Shown: positions 9,710 to 18,288 of the stretch, in pieces
Layout of the letters: every line of letters begins with the position of its first letter
How positions within the stretch are numbered: the first letter of the stretch is position 1
Assembly: GCF_012726195.1 (NCBI RefSeq)
Contig: NZ_JAASAF010000001.1
Location: forward strand, 124,001 to 188,000
From: Rhodococcus sp. HNM0563
Lineage (GTDB): Bacteria; Actinomycetota; Actinomycetes; Mycobacteriales; Mycobacteriaceae
Length of the DNA stretch: 64,000 bases
Direction of reading: 5' to 3'
The notes under the pieces: model-generated
What the model was told of the DNA's origin: nothing
Seen by the model: only the letters and a program-made list of their open reading frames with translations
Databases searched by the model: none
Made by a program: the position numbers and the translations under genes

Positions 9710-10927
9710 ATGCTACTCGAGCGCATGCACATTCAGGACCGGGCACGTTTCATCCCGGCCGGTCTGTTCGCCCATCGATGGACCCTGACCTATACGGCCT
9801 TTTCCGTGGTCGTTCTCGCCTACGGGGTAGTGACGCAGCTGCATCCGCATCGCGTCTGGGCGCTGTGGGCAGTCGCCGGATATGCGGTGGCAGCTGTGCT
9901 TGCAGCGAGGCGGCGCCTCACAGCGGCCGCGGTGTCTGCGGTGATCGGCGCCGTGGTGGCGCCGGGAACGGCGCTGATCACTACACGCACCGCGCAGCTC
10001 GAGGTGTCGGTGGTCGCGGAGTCGGCCGCTTCCCTGATCGCCACGGGCAGCCCCTACGTTCCGGGCCCGTCGGTGCTCGCCGAGTACAACCCGTACGGCC
10101 CTGCGATGACCCTCTTCGGCGCACCTTCGCAGCTTCTTCCGGAGAACAGGATCGGTGATCCGCGAATCTGGTTCGCACTGATCTTCGTCATGGGTGTCCT
10201 GCTGGCGTCGAAGCTGGTCCTGGCGCGGCCGCTTCCGCGACGTTCCCGAACGCAGCTCATGGTTCTGATCGCGTCGCCCGTGGTTGCGCTGCCCATGGTG
10301 GTCGGAGGAGTCGATCTTCCGGTTGTCGGTGGAGCACTTCTCGGTCTTGCGGCGGCGACCCGAGGCAAGGTGGTGACGACGGCGGTGTCGTTCGCCTTCG
10401 CCTGCGCTCTCAAGCCGCTCGCGGTCCCGGTTCTCGTGGTCGCGTTGGTTCTGATGTGTGCGCGATACGACCGCCGGACGGCCCTGCGGGCAGGGTCGGC
10501 ATGCACCGCCCTGACGTTCGTGTTCCACATTCCGGTCTTCGCCGATCCGGCGGCCTTCGTCCGGCACACGCTGCTCTTCCCGTTGGGGCGCACGGACGTC
10601 GTGACCCCGGCCGGAGAGTCGCTCGTCGGAGGGGCACTGACGCGTCTGGTGCCGTACGGCGCGACGCTCATCTCGGCCGTTCTGGCCGTCGCAGTGGTCT
10701 GTGCTGCAGTGGTGCTGGTGCGGAATCCGCCGGACACCTTCGTTCGAGCCGCCTCGTTCGCCGCGGCGGGCCTCACGGTTCTCTTCCTGCTCGCACCCAC
10801 TTCGCGGTTCGGGTACTTCGTCTATCCCCTGGTGCTCGGTGGAACGGCAGCAGTGTGCGCCTTGGAATCGACCCGTCGCTCCGTGGGGACAAGGGCGCTC
10901 CCGGGCCGGATGGAGGTGTCCCGGTGA
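9710..10927 (+). CDS. Polytopic membrane protein, probable GT87-like (DUF2029) glycosyltransferase
   Basis: A 405-residue integral membrane protein with about ten hydrophobic helices. The first extracellular loop contains SPYVPGPSVLAEYNPYGPAMTLFG, similar to the loop motif of GT-C/DUF2029 polyprenol-phosphate-mannose-dependent mannosyltransferases. Its stop overlaps the GTG start of the following GT4 glycosyltransferase (GTGA), supporting a shared role in envelope glycan or glycolipid assembly. The catalytic acidic residue cannot be assigned with confidence, so the enzymatic call is an inference from topology, loop motif and context. Confidence 0.6.
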   Translation: MLLERMHIQDRARFIPAGLFAHRWTLTYTAFSVVVLAYGVVTQLHPHRVWALWAVAGYAVAAVLAARRRLTAAAVSAVIGAVVAPGTALITTRTAQLEVSVVAESAASLIATGSPYVPGPSVLAEYNPYGPAMTLFGAPSQLLPENRIGDPRIWFALIFVMGVLLASKLVLARPLPRRSRTQLMVLIASPVVALPMVVGGVDLPVVGGALLGLAAATRGKVVTTAVSFAFACALKPLAVPVLVVALVLMCARYDRRTALRAGSACTALTFVFHIPVFADPAAFVRHTLLFPLGRTDVVTPAGESLVGGALTRLVPYGATLISAVLAVAVVCAAVVLVRNPPDTFVRAASFAAAGLTVLFLLAPTSRFGYFVYPLVLGGTAAVCALESTRRSVGTRALPGRMEVSR

Positions 10928-12030
10928 ACTCGAAGAACCGCATCCTGGTCGTGACCAACGATTTCCCTCCCAGACAAGGGGGTATCGAAACGTTCGCGTT
11001 CGAAATGGTCCGCCGCTTCGATCCGGCTGACGTGATCGTCTACACCTCAGCGGAACCGGGTGCCTTCAATCATGATGAGCAGATGCCGTTTCGGGTGATC
11101 AGGGATCGTTCGCGCATGCTCCTTCCCACTAGGGGTGTGGCACGGACGGTGCAGTCGATCGCGATCGAGTTCGGGTGTGATCGTGTCTGGTTCGCCGCGG
11201 CCGCGCCGCTCTCGTCTCTTGCACGTCCCCTCCGCGCGGTCGGTGTGAAGCGCATGATCGCCTCCAGCCACGGGCACGAAACCTGGTGGGCGAAACTGCC
11301 GCCGACCCGGGCATGGTTGCGGCACATGGCTGACGGTGTGGATGTGTTCACCTACATCAGCGACCACACCGAGGCAGTGCTGCGGTCTGTCGTACCCGAC
11401 CGAACGTGCTTCACGAAGCTGTCCCCGGGTGTCGACGTCGGCCTGTTTGCGGCACCGAAACGACACCGTCCCGATCGGGCACACAGGGCACCGGTGATCG
11501 TGTGCGTTGCGAGACTCGTGCGCAGAAAAGGACAGGACGCTTTGATCCGGGCTATGCCGATGATCCGCGACCGCCACCCGGGCACCCGTCTCGTGTTGGT
11601 CGGCGACGGGCCGCGCCGTCGTGACCTGCAGGCGCTTGCGCAGCGACTCGGCTTGATCGACGCGGTGACCTTCGCCGGCGGTCTTCCTCACTCTCGGATT
11701 CCCGCCGTGCTCGCAGCATCGGACATCTTCGCGATGCCCTGCCGAACTCGCCGGGCGGGGTTCGAGGAGGAAGGACTCGGCATCGTGTTCCTGGAGGCGT
11801 CCGCGGCAGGACTTCCGGTCATTGCGGGAAACTCGGGTGGTGCGCCGGAAACTGTCCGCGCAGGTGCAACAGGCTTGGTGACGGCGAACGATGCAGAGTT
11901 GTCGAGGGCTTTGCTCATGCTGCTCGACGACGCTGACGCTGCGGCCCGAATGGGCAGCGCCGGACGGGAGTGGGCGCAGGGCTGGTCATGGGATGCGACC
12001 TGGAGGACGCTCGCCGGTCTCCTGCAGTGA
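10924..12030 (+). CDS. GT4-family glycosyltransferase, PimB-like
   Basis: A GT-B fold enzyme of 368 residues. The N-terminal domain begins ILVVTNDFPPRQGGIETFAFEM, the glycine loop typical of mycobacterial PimA/PimB-type mannosyltransferases, and has SHGHETWW near residue 117. The C-terminal donor domain shows KLSPGVD, ARLVRRKGQD and the EX7E-like stretch EEEGLGIVFLEASAAGLPVI. A nucleotide-sugar donor such as GDP-mannose and a lipid acceptor are plausible, but many actinobacteria carry several paralogues of this type. The GTG at 10924 overlaps the preceding stop; the longer open frame upstream is a shadow of the membrane protein gene. Confidence 0.85.
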   Translation: MNSKNRILVVTNDFPPRQGGIETFAFEMVRRFDPADVIVYTSAEPGAFNHDEQMPFRVIRDRSRMLLPTRGVARTVQSIAIEFGCDRVWFAAAAPLSSLARPLRAVGVKRMIASSHGHETWWAKLPPTRAWLRHMADGVDVFTYISDHTEAVLRSVVPDRTCFTKLSPGVDVGLFAAPKRHRPDRAHRAPVIVCVARLVRRKGQDALIRAMPMIRDRHPGTRLVLVGDGPRRRDLQALAQRLGLIDAVTFAGGLPHSRIPAVLAASDIFAMPCRTRRAGFEEEGLGIVFLEASAAGLPVIAGNSGGAPETVRAGATGLVTANDAELSRALLMLLDDADAAARMGSAGREWAQGWSWDATWRTLAGLLQ

Positions 12031-12065
12031 GACCGTTGAGGAGAGGCATGAAAGTTGACCTTCTG

Positions 12066-12084
12066 TTAAGAAAGCCTTACCTTA
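12066..12084. promoter_or_regulatory. DtxR/IdeR-type iron box upstream of the GATase-like pair
   Basis: TTAAGAAAGCCTTACCTTA fits the 19-base actinobacterial iron-box consensus (TWAGGTWAGSCTWACCTWA) at 17 of 19 positions by hand alignment. It lies 54 bases before the start of the next gene, in the expected promoter zone. Under iron-replete conditions a DtxR/IdeR repressor would be expected to shut the operon. Confidence 0.65.
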
Positions 12085-12137
12085 TGTGTCGTTGCGTCAC
12101 CTTACGAGCGTCCTGCTCGACCTAACGGAAGAGTCCT

Positions 12138-12782
12138 GTGTCAGCACCTGAACGCATCGCTCCCGACCCAGGCGAATCCGCCTCCGCCGCAGTCGCTCCG
12201 GTCCTACGAATCACCATGGGAAGCGACACTCTCGCGGGGGGCGTCCACGGCGACCCCCGGCTCGGGGAGGTCGACCTCTACCGCCTCCCGAACACGGACC
12301 TCTCGTCGGTGCGGGGCCTGATCGTCGGTGGCGGTTCCGACCAGATCTTCCTCGAGCGGAACCGGGAACTGCTCACCCGGTTCGTGACCTCTGGTGGCCG
12401 AATCGCGGTCATGGGTCATGTGCTCACCGATTTCCTTCCGGGACTGGGTGTGTGGCGCAAACTGGCCTACACGGGACCGAAGGATCTGGCGATCACCCTC
12501 GGCGATCCGCATCCGGTCTGGGACGGGGTCGACCCGGTCGACCTGAGCACGCGCAAAGGCGTCACAGGCTTCTATGCGCGCGGCTATATCGACAAGCTCC
12601 CGGAAGATGCGATTGTCACCACCCGGATCGGACGCCACGCCCTCCCTCTCGACTACGTCTACCCACTGGGGGAGGGGCAGGTACTTGCGCACGGCGGCAA
12701 CGACCTCACCGGCTGGGCGAACGACCCCAACAGCTCCTCGAAACTGACCACGCAACTCATCGATTGGCTGGTGCAGCGGTGA
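12138..12782 (+). CDS. GATase/ThuA-like fold protein A of a coupled pair
   Basis: An uncharacterised 214-residue protein without signal peptide or membrane helix. The pattern GLIVGGGSDQIFLERNRELLTRFVTSGGRIAVMGH, alternating beta strands and helices with glycine turns, resembles class I glutamine-amidotransferase or ThuA-like folds. No Cys occurs at all, so it cannot be a classical glutaminase. The segment GGRIAVMGHVLTDFLPGLGVW aligns with GATVVALGESGAHNWLPGVQW of the next gene, so the two are distant paralogues. GTG start at 12138. It follows a DtxR/IdeR-like box and is coupled to the downstream gene; a role in metal or metallophore handling is inferred from regulation and neighbours only. 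Confidence 0.7.
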   Translation: MSAPERIAPDPGESASAAVAPVLRITMGSDTLAGGVHGDPRLGEVDLYRLPNTDLSSVRGLIVGGGSDQIFLERNRELLTRFVTSGGRIAVMGHVLTDFLPGLGVWRKLAYTGPKDLAITLGDPHPVWDGVDPVDLSTRKGVTGFYARGYIDKLPEDAIVTTRIGRHALPLDYVYPLGEGQVLAHGGNDLTGWANDPNSSSKLTTQLIDWLVQR

Positions 12783-13453
12783 CAACCATCGAACCTTTCG
12801 CTCGCACCGACCGCGCCTTCCGGAGTGGCAAGCGACTCGCAATCGTCCACGGCGGCACCTACTACCACCTGCAGACGATGAAGGACCCCGCTGTATTGGC
12901 ATACCAACCGGACTTCCTCTATCTCCCGGAACTCGACGACGGTGATCTGGACGGATACGACACCGTCATCATCGGTGAGCGTCTCCATCCGGAACTTGTC
13001 GCGAAGAACGCCGCGCAGTTCAGATCTGTGGCCGAGCGCGGCGCCACCGTTGTCGCCCTCGGTGAAAGCGGCGCCCACAACTGGCTTCCGGGTGTGCAGT
13101 GGGAACAGCGACCCACGAATTTCTGGTGGTGGCTCACGAAAGAGGATCCGATGATCCGCACACGCAGCCACGACCACGAATCGTGGCAGTACCTGACCTC
13201 GAAGTCGGTCATCTGGCACCACCACGGCATCTACAACACCGATGCCGACGTCGTGCCTTTGCTCGTGTCGGAAGAGCCCGACGCCGAAGGTAATCCGCAC
13301 GACGCAGGCATGATGCTGTACGAGGACACCGTCACCACCGCGGGCCGCATCATCGCGACCACACTTGATCCGATGTACCACCACGGCAGCAACTTTATGC
13401 CGGGCGCGACCCGATTCCTCTACGCGCTCCTGCGTTGGGTCGACAACACCTGA
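12779..13453 (+). CDS. GATase/ThuA-like fold protein B of a coupled pair
   Basis: A 224-residue protein whose GTG start overlaps the preceding stop (GTGA). It opens with KRLAIVHGGTYYHLQTM and contains YDTVIIGERLHPELV and GATVVALGESGAHNWLPG, a ThuA/GATase-like alternating fold. It lacks Cys but is rich in His and Trp: HDHESW, VIWHHHGIY and PMYHHGSNFMPGATRFL. These clusters could bind a metal or a polar ligand. I do not recognise a characterised family. Convergent with the small DUF4287 gene six bases beyond. Confidence 0.7.
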   Translation: MTTIEPFARTDRAFRSGKRLAIVHGGTYYHLQTMKDPAVLAYQPDFLYLPELDDGDLDGYDTVIIGERLHPELVAKNAAQFRSVAERGATVVALGESGAHNWLPGVQWEQRPTNFWWWLTKEDPMIRTRSHDHESWQYLTSKSVIWHHHGIYNTDADVVPLLVSEEPDAEGNPHDAGMMLYEDTVTTAGRIIATTLDPMYHHGSNFMPGATRFLYALLRWVDNT

Positions 13454-13459
13454 GTGCGG

Positions 13460-13672
13460 CTACTGAGCTCCGGATTCCTTCAGGGTATGGGCCACAAGCG
13501 CATTCGCGTGACCGTGGCCCATACCGTGATGGGCTTTCAGCCAATTCACGAGCTCCATGTGTTTCGTCATATCGGATGAGCGGATCAAGGTCTTCCACTC
13601 TTCGATCGGGCGGCCGTATTTCTTCTCGATCGATGGGAAATACGATTCGGGGCCCTTCGTCTTCTCGGTCAT
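13460..13672 (-). CDS. DUF4287 small protein
   Basis: A 70-residue protein matching the DUF4287 pattern: SYFPSIEKKYGRPIEEWKTLI, then HMELVNWLKAHHGMGHGHANALVAHTL. Such proteins are widespread in actinobacteria and of unknown function; the repeated Gly-His pairs are characteristic. The start MTEKTKGPESYF at 13672 is chosen because the longer upstream frame has no family similarity. It is transcribed leftward, convergent with the GATase-like pair. Confidence 0.85.
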   Translation of the reverse strand: MTEKTKGPESYFPSIEKKYGRPIEEWKTLIRSSDMTKHMELVNWLKAHHGMGHGHANALVAHTLKESGAQ

Positions 13673-13881
13673 GATCGAGAGGTTAGCGGTTGGGGATGAC
13701 ACAGAATCACGGGTTGACCGTATCCGCGCCAGCGCATGCATGGTCGTCGGGGGACGGCGAACGCACGTTGTCGTTCCAGGTGGTCACCTGCTCGCGGTTC
13801 TCGACATCGACACCATGGACGGACTCGTCAGCCGGTCCAGATCATCCGAGCGTGAGCGCGCACGCCTGTCGCGATGCCACC

Positions 13882-14286
13882 TCACCGTCTTGACCGGTAC
13901 GCGTTCTGCGCGAATCGGGTGAGGACCGCGACGATCGTCAGGCCGGTGATCATGCCGAGGACCAGCAGGGTCAGCCCTATTGCCCACAAGCCGCTCGAAT
14001 CCGATGATGCCGCATCGCGCGCCCACACTGCTGCGAACCCCGCGGTGACGCATGCGATCACCGCGATGCTGCCCCTGACCGAACAGCGCAGCGCTACGCA
14101 TCCCGCGACGACGATGCAGGCGATCGTCGCTCCGCACGCGATCACCTGCATCGACGAATAGGGCCCCTCCACACTTCCGTCCGGCAGTTCGCGGTAGCCA
14201 GAGTCCCAACCGAGCCACGCGAACCAGGCCGCCGCGGATGCAGCGCTGACGACGAGCAGGGTCAGCGCTGTGCGATTGGTGGGCAT
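13882..14286 (-). CDS. Four-helix membrane protein of unknown function
   Basis: A 134-residue protein with four hydrophobic segments: LTLLVVSAASAAAWFAWLG, MQVIACGATIACIVVAGCVA, IAVIACVTAGFAAVWA, and WAIGLTLLVLGMITGLTIVAVL. The short loop GYRELPDGSVEGPYSSMQV lies between the first two. The ATG at 14286 (MPTNRTALTLL) is used; the longer frame overlaps the next gene's 3' end. No family is recognised. It lies 19 bases downstream of the ABC operon's last gene in the same direction and could be its distal member. Confidence 0.65.
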   Translation of the reverse strand: MPTNRTALTLLVVSAASAAAWFAWLGWDSGYRELPDGSVEGPYSSMQVIACGATIACIVVAGCVALRCSVRGSIAVIACVTAGFAAVWARDAASSDSSGLWAIGLTLLVLGMITGLTIVAVLTRFAQNAYRSRR

Positions 14287-14305
14287 GGTCGTACGGTACG
14301 GGGAC

Positions 14306-14812
14306 CTACCCGATGATGTCGTAGATCTCATCCGCGGGCGCCGCGAGCAGGCGATCGGCCATCTCCTGCTTGAGGACCGTGAGTCGTGCATTCTCGGTCT
14401 CGGTGCGATCCGCCTTGCGTCCGAGGCTGATGAATTCGTCGGTGACGAACCCTTCCCGGATCTCGAGGCGCACGGTGGTGCCGCGGTAGGTCAGCACGAA
14501 TACGTAGCGTTCGAGGGTCGAACCTCGGTCGGAGCGCTCGAGCGTCGAGTCGACAGCGAACCGTTCCTCCGTGACGGCGCGTGTCACCGCTTCGAACGTG
14601 TCGCGCACGCCTTGGCCGCGGTGCGCAGTGGCGACGGTGATCTCGCGACGTTCCGCTGGGGAGTCGGGGCTCAGAACCGGCAGGGCACGCTCGAGCACCT
14701 TGACGGCATGCGCGACGCCCCCGGGGAATCCTGGGCCGTGGTACTTCATGACATCGTCGACGGTGAAGTCGATTCTCATGCCGTCATCGACGAGTTGCAG
14801 TGGTGCAGACAT
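14306..14812 (-). CDS. Possible FmdE-like protein at the end of the ABC transporter operon
   Basis: A soluble 168-residue protein whose start lies inside the end of the upstream ATPase gene, with GGAGAAGAA before the ATG at 14812. An early segment KYHGPGFPGGVAHAVKVLERAL resembles the FmdE-family motif HGHxCPG...G, with the second His and the Cys replaced; the middle (ITVATAHRGQGVRDTF) and the strand-rich RYVFVLTYRGTTVRLEIREGF would fit the same fold. The resemblance is weak. Tight coupling to a Dpp/Opp-type importer suggests it processes or binds the imported ligand. I do not know of a characterised close homologue. Confidence 0.6.
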   Translation of the reverse strand: MSAPLQLVDDGMRIDFTVDDVMKYHGPGFPGGVAHAVKVLERALPVLSPDSPAERREITVATAHRGQGVRDTFEAVTRAVTEERFAVDSTLERSDRGSTLERYVFVLTYRGTTVRLEIREGFVTDEFISLGRKADRTETENARLTVLKQEMADRLLAAPADEIYDIIG

Positions 14813-15593
14813 TTCTTCTCCTGTAGGGCGGTTGGAGCGCGCCGGTCGCGGCGGCCACCAGGGACGCCGTGTACTGGTGCGAGGGGCTGGTGAGAATGTC
14901 GGTGGCACTTCCTATTTCGACGACCATCCCATCCTGCATGACCACGAAGGTGTCGCAACTCCGGGCCGCGAGTGCCAGGTCGTGGGTGATGTGGAGGACC
15001 GCGAGATCCTGGGTGCGCGCAAGTTCCGACATCAGATCGACGATCTCCACGCGAAGGGACGCGTCGAGTCCGCTGGTGGGTTCATCGGCGAGCAGGAGCC
15101 GGGGCCGGGTCACGAGTGCCCGCGCGAACGCGACGCGTTGTCGCTGCCCACCCGACAACTCGTGCGGGTAGCGATCGACGAAATCGGCAGCCGGTGCGAG
15201 CCGTACCGACGCGAGTGCATCCAGCACAGCGTCTCGCCGGCCGGCCTTGTCGCCGATGCGGTGGATCACCATCGGTTCCGCGACGATGTCGCCCACCCGC
15301 ATGCCGGGTGGGAGCGACGCATACGGGTCCTGGAACACCAGGTGCATACCACGGCGAAGCGCCCTGCTCGTGCGCCGTGGTGCGGACACGAGATCGACAC
15401 CGTCGAAGACGATGCTGCCGGACATCGCGGTCACGAGGCCTGCGATCGCGCGGGCCACCGTGGACTTCCCGGCACCCGAACCGCCCACCAGAGCAATGGA
15501 TTCCCCGGACTCGATCCGCAGACTCACGTCGGTGACCGCAGGCACCCCACCGAATACCACAGACAAGGAGTCGGCCTCCAGCAACGGGCTCAT
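14784..15593 (-). CDS. Opp/Dpp-type ABC transporter ATPase (DppF-like)
   Basis: A 269-residue ATP-binding subunit. Walker A GGSGAGKST is near residue 37, followed by VFQDPYASLPPGMRV, the ABC signature LSGGQRQRV, Walker B LLLADEPTSGLD, and the switch His in HITHDLALAA. The DPYASLPP region after the Q-loop is typical of the OppF/DppF branch. It overlaps the upstream fusion gene by four bases and the downstream gene by 29 bases. With the ATPase half of the fusion protein it would form the heterodimeric motor of the importer. Confidence 0.93.
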   Translation of the reverse strand: MSPLLEADSLSVVFGGVPAVTDVSLRIESGESIALVGGSGAGKSTVARAIAGLVTAMSGSIVFDGVDLVSAPRRTSRALRRGMHLVFQDPYASLPPGMRVGDIVAEPMVIHRIGDKAGRRDAVLDALASVRLAPAADFVDRYPHELSGGQRQRVAFARALVTRPRLLLADEPTSGLDASLRVEIVDLMSELARTQDLAVLHITHDLALAARSCDTFVVMQDGMVVEIGSATDILTSPSHQYTASLVAAATGALQPPYRRRNVCTTATRR

Positions 15594-17281
15594 CGGACCA
15601 CCTCTTCCCGGAGGAAATCGAGCCTTGGCGCGGACTCGACGAGAGTGCGGGTGTAGGAATGCTGCGGATCGGTGGAGATCTGCGAGGCCGTGCCGATCTC
15701 GACGAGATCGCCGTCCTTCATCACCGCGATACGATCGGCGATCCGTTCGATCACCGGCAGATTGTGCGTGACGATGAGCAGTGCGAGCGAATAACGCGTG
15801 CGCAGGTCGTCGAGCAGTGCCAGTACCTCCGCCTCACGGAGGACATCGAGGCCGCTGGTCGGTTCGTCGGCGATCACCACATCCGGCTCGTTGGCCAACG
15901 CCATCGCGATCACGACCCGCTGTCGCATACCGCCGGAGAGTTGGTGCGGATACGAATCGGCACGATCGGCTCCGAGCCCCACCTGGGTCAGGAGTTCGGC
16001 GGTTCGATCCCGAGCTTCACGTCGTGTGCACCTGCGGTGTGTACGAATGGCCTCGTCGAGCTGAGACCCGATGGTGCGCACGGGGTTCAGTGCGCTCAAA
16101 GCCTCCTGCGGGATGAGGGAGATCCGGTTCCCGCGTATTTCTCGGAACTCGTCTTTCGACAGTGTTGCGACATCTCGGCCGGACACGAGGATCCGTCCCG
16201 AGGTGATCTGTGCGGCGGAAGGCAGCAGTCCGATCGTGGCAGCGGCCACGGTGGACTTGCCGCTGCCCGACTCGCCGACGAGACCGACGAGTTCACCGGG
16301 CGCAACGGTGAAGGAGACATTCGTTGCGCCGCGGCCGTTCTCGCCGTACACCACCGTCAAATCGTCGACGATGAGGGGTGCGGTCGGATTCTCCTCGGTC
16401 ACAGGGATATCGACCGGGCGAGTCTTCCGGCGCAGACGTGACCGCGCACGGGTGAGAACCGGGCGTGACCGCTCTTCGATAGCGTTCCCGAGCAACGCGA
16501 ACCCGAGTACCGTGACCGCGATGGCGATGCCGGGTGGCAGGACCCACCACACCCACGCGTCGGTGAGAAACGCATTGCGTGCGTGTGCCATCGACAGCAT
16601 CGAACCCCAGCTCGCCGCCGAGATGTCGCCGAGTCCGAGGAATGCCAGTGACGCTTCGAGCAGGATCGCGGTCTTGACGGTGAGCACGAACTGCGGGATC
16701 ACGAGCGGGAAGATGGCCGGGAGAATGTGCCGGCGTAGCACATACAGCGGGCCGGCGCCCATTGCCCGTTCCGCCTGGATGTAGTCCCTCTCGCGCAGCG
16801 TGAGCACCTGCGACCGCAGTTCCCGGGCCAGGCCCGCCCACAGCACCGCCGAGATCACTGTGATCTGTGTGGTCAGGCCGGGGCCGGCGAAGACTCCGAT
16901 GACGATGGTCAGCGGCAGTACCGGCAACGACAGGATCACGTCGACGACGCGCATCAGGATTGCATCGGTGGCTCCGCGCAGGTATCCGGCGGCAATGCCC
17001 ACCACGGTGCCGATCGTCGTTGCGACGAGTGCGGCAACCACGCCGACGAACAGCGAGATCTGGGCGCCGTGGATGAGCATCGACAGCAGATCGTGTCCCA
17101 CGTCGTCCGCGCCGAGAAGGTGCTCGGCCGACGGCTTGGAGAACGGTCGTGTGACGCGCTCGGTCGGGTCGTACGGCGCGAGCCACGGTGCGGCGACCGC
17201 GCACAGCAGAGGGATGCCCAGAATGACGGTGCCCACGAGTGCGAGGCGCTGCGAGCGGGTTTTCGTGCCGAGAAGCGTCAT
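15590..17281 (-). CDS. Opp/Dpp-type permease-ATPase fusion (DppC-DppD)
   Basis: A single 563-residue polypeptide joining two usually separate subunits. Residues 1-290 are a DppC-like permease: an N-terminal helix, APYDPTERV, the ADDVGHDLLS motif, five further helices and the EAA-loop AERAMGAGPLYVLRRHILP. After a charged linker (about 285-305) comes an ATPase with Walker A GESGSGKST, LSGGMRQRV and VVIADEPTSGLD. Its start overlaps the first permease (ATGA). The fusion fixes permease to motor 1:1; similar DppC-DppD fusions occur in actinobacteria. The substrate is peptide-, nickel- or metallophore-like by family. Confidence 0.92.
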   Translation of the reverse strand: MTLLGTKTRSQRLALVGTVILGIPLLCAVAAPWLAPYDPTERVTRPFSKPSAEHLLGADDVGHDLLSMLIHGAQISLFVGVVAALVATTIGTVVGIAAGYLRGATDAILMRVVDVILSLPVLPLTIVIGVFAGPGLTTQITVISAVLWAGLARELRSQVLTLRERDYIQAERAMGAGPLYVLRRHILPAIFPLVIPQFVLTVKTAILLEASLAFLGLGDISAASWGSMLSMAHARNAFLTDAWVWWVLPPGIAIAVTVLGFALLGNAIEERSRPVLTRARSRLRRKTRPVDIPVTEENPTAPLIVDDLTVVYGENGRGATNVSFTVAPGELVGLVGESGSGKSTVAAATIGLLPSAAQITSGRILVSGRDVATLSKDEFREIRGNRISLIPQEALSALNPVRTIGSQLDEAIRTHRRCTRREARDRTAELLTQVGLGADRADSYPHQLSGGMRQRVVIAMALANEPDVVIADEPTSGLDVLREAEVLALLDDLRTRYSLALLIVTHNLPVIERIADRIAVMKDGDLVEIGTASQISTDPQHSYTRTLVESAPRLDFLREEVVR

Positions 17282-18288
17282 GCCGGTATCCCTTCCGGTG
17301 ATCGAGCGTCGTGCCGCTTCGCTGCGGTCCGGTCCTTGCGCACCCGCGGGTCCAGCAACGGATACGTCAGGTCCGCGAGCAGATTCGCCGCGATGATGCC
17401 GACGGTGGCGAGCAGGAACGCACCCTGAAGCAGCGGATAGTCACGTGCGGTGACAGCGTCGAAGGTGAGCTTGCCCAGACCGGGATAGGCGAAGACGGAC
17501 TCGACGACGACAGCTCCCGACAGCAGCACACCCACGGTGAGGGTGAGCGTGGTGTACACGGGCAGCAGAGCGTTGCGCAGGGCGTGTCCGACCGCGACAC
17601 GGAACTCGCCGAGTCCCTTCGCACGGGCGAGCCGGATGAACGGCTCGTCCAGCACGCCCACCATCGACGCACGGGTCATGAGGAAGAACCCGCCGATACC
17701 GGCGATGGTGAGCGTCGCGACGGGGAGAGCCATGCGGGACGCGACTTCGGCGAGCCATTCGAATCCGGTGGCATCGAATGAGGCCGCGCCGTACGACGGG
17801 AACCACCCGAGGGTCACCGAGAATACCGCGATGAGGATCATGCCGATCCAGAAACCGGGCATCGAGTCGATCGCGAGGACCGTGACGACGGTCCCGGTTT
17901 CCTTCGCGGAGCCACGGCGCCATGCCGCCCATGCGCCGAGCAGAGAGCCGATGACGAATGCGAGTAGCGTTCCGATGCCGACCAGTGCGATCGTCCACGG
18001 AAGCTTCTCCCACAGCACATCGAGAACGGGACGATTGTGCTGCACGGACATTCCGAGATCTCCGTGCACCAGACCGGACCAGAAGGAGACGTACTGTTCG
18101 AGGATCGGCCGGTCGAGCCCGTAGTCTGCGCGCATCTGCGCGATGTACTTCGGGTCGAGCGACTGCTGGTCGCCGCCGTAGAGATAGTTGACGGGATCAC
18201 CCGGTGCCAGGTGCGGTAGCGCGAAATTCAACGTCACCGCGGCCCACAGAACCAGGGCGTACTGCCCCGCCCGGCGCAGGACGGTCAT
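17278..18288 (-). CDS. Opp/Dpp-type ABC transporter permease (DppB-like)
   Basis: A 336-residue inner-membrane permease with six helices. Typical DppB features are the N-terminal helix followed by LAPGDPVNYL, the periplasmic domain with YGLDRPILEQYVSFWSGLVHGDLG, and the EAA loop LARAKGLGEFRVAVGHALRNALLP. The start at 18288 is chosen because it shares bases with the stop of the binding-protein frame (TGATG) and removes an Arg-rich shadow extension. This coupling implies the downstream genes were evolved to be translated after a full-length binding protein. Confidence 0.92.
   Translation of the reverse strand: MTVLRRAGQYALVLWAAVTLNFALPHLAPGDPVNYLYGGDQQSLDPKYIAQMRADYGLDRPILEQYVSFWSGLVHGDLGMSVQHNRPVLDVLWEKLPWTIALVGIGTLLAFVIGSLLGAWAAWRRGSAKETGTVVTVLAIDSMPGFWIGMILIAVFSVTLGWFPSYGAASFDATGFEWLAEVASRMALPVATLTIAGIGGFFLMTRASMVGVLDEPFIRLARAKGLGEFRVAVGHALRNALLPVYTTLTLTVGVLLSGAVVVESVFAYPGLGKLTFDAVTARDYPLLQGAFLLATVGIIAANLLADLTYPLLDPRVRKDRTAAKRHDARSPEGIPA

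Noticed and set aside
13694-13893. A 66-codon rightward ORF (MTQNHGLTVSAPAHAWSS...) between the DUF4287 gene and the membrane protein gene
   Set aside because: Ser/Thr-rich low-information sequence, no ribosome site, and its end overlaps the opposite-strand membrane protein gene; most likely a chance frame.
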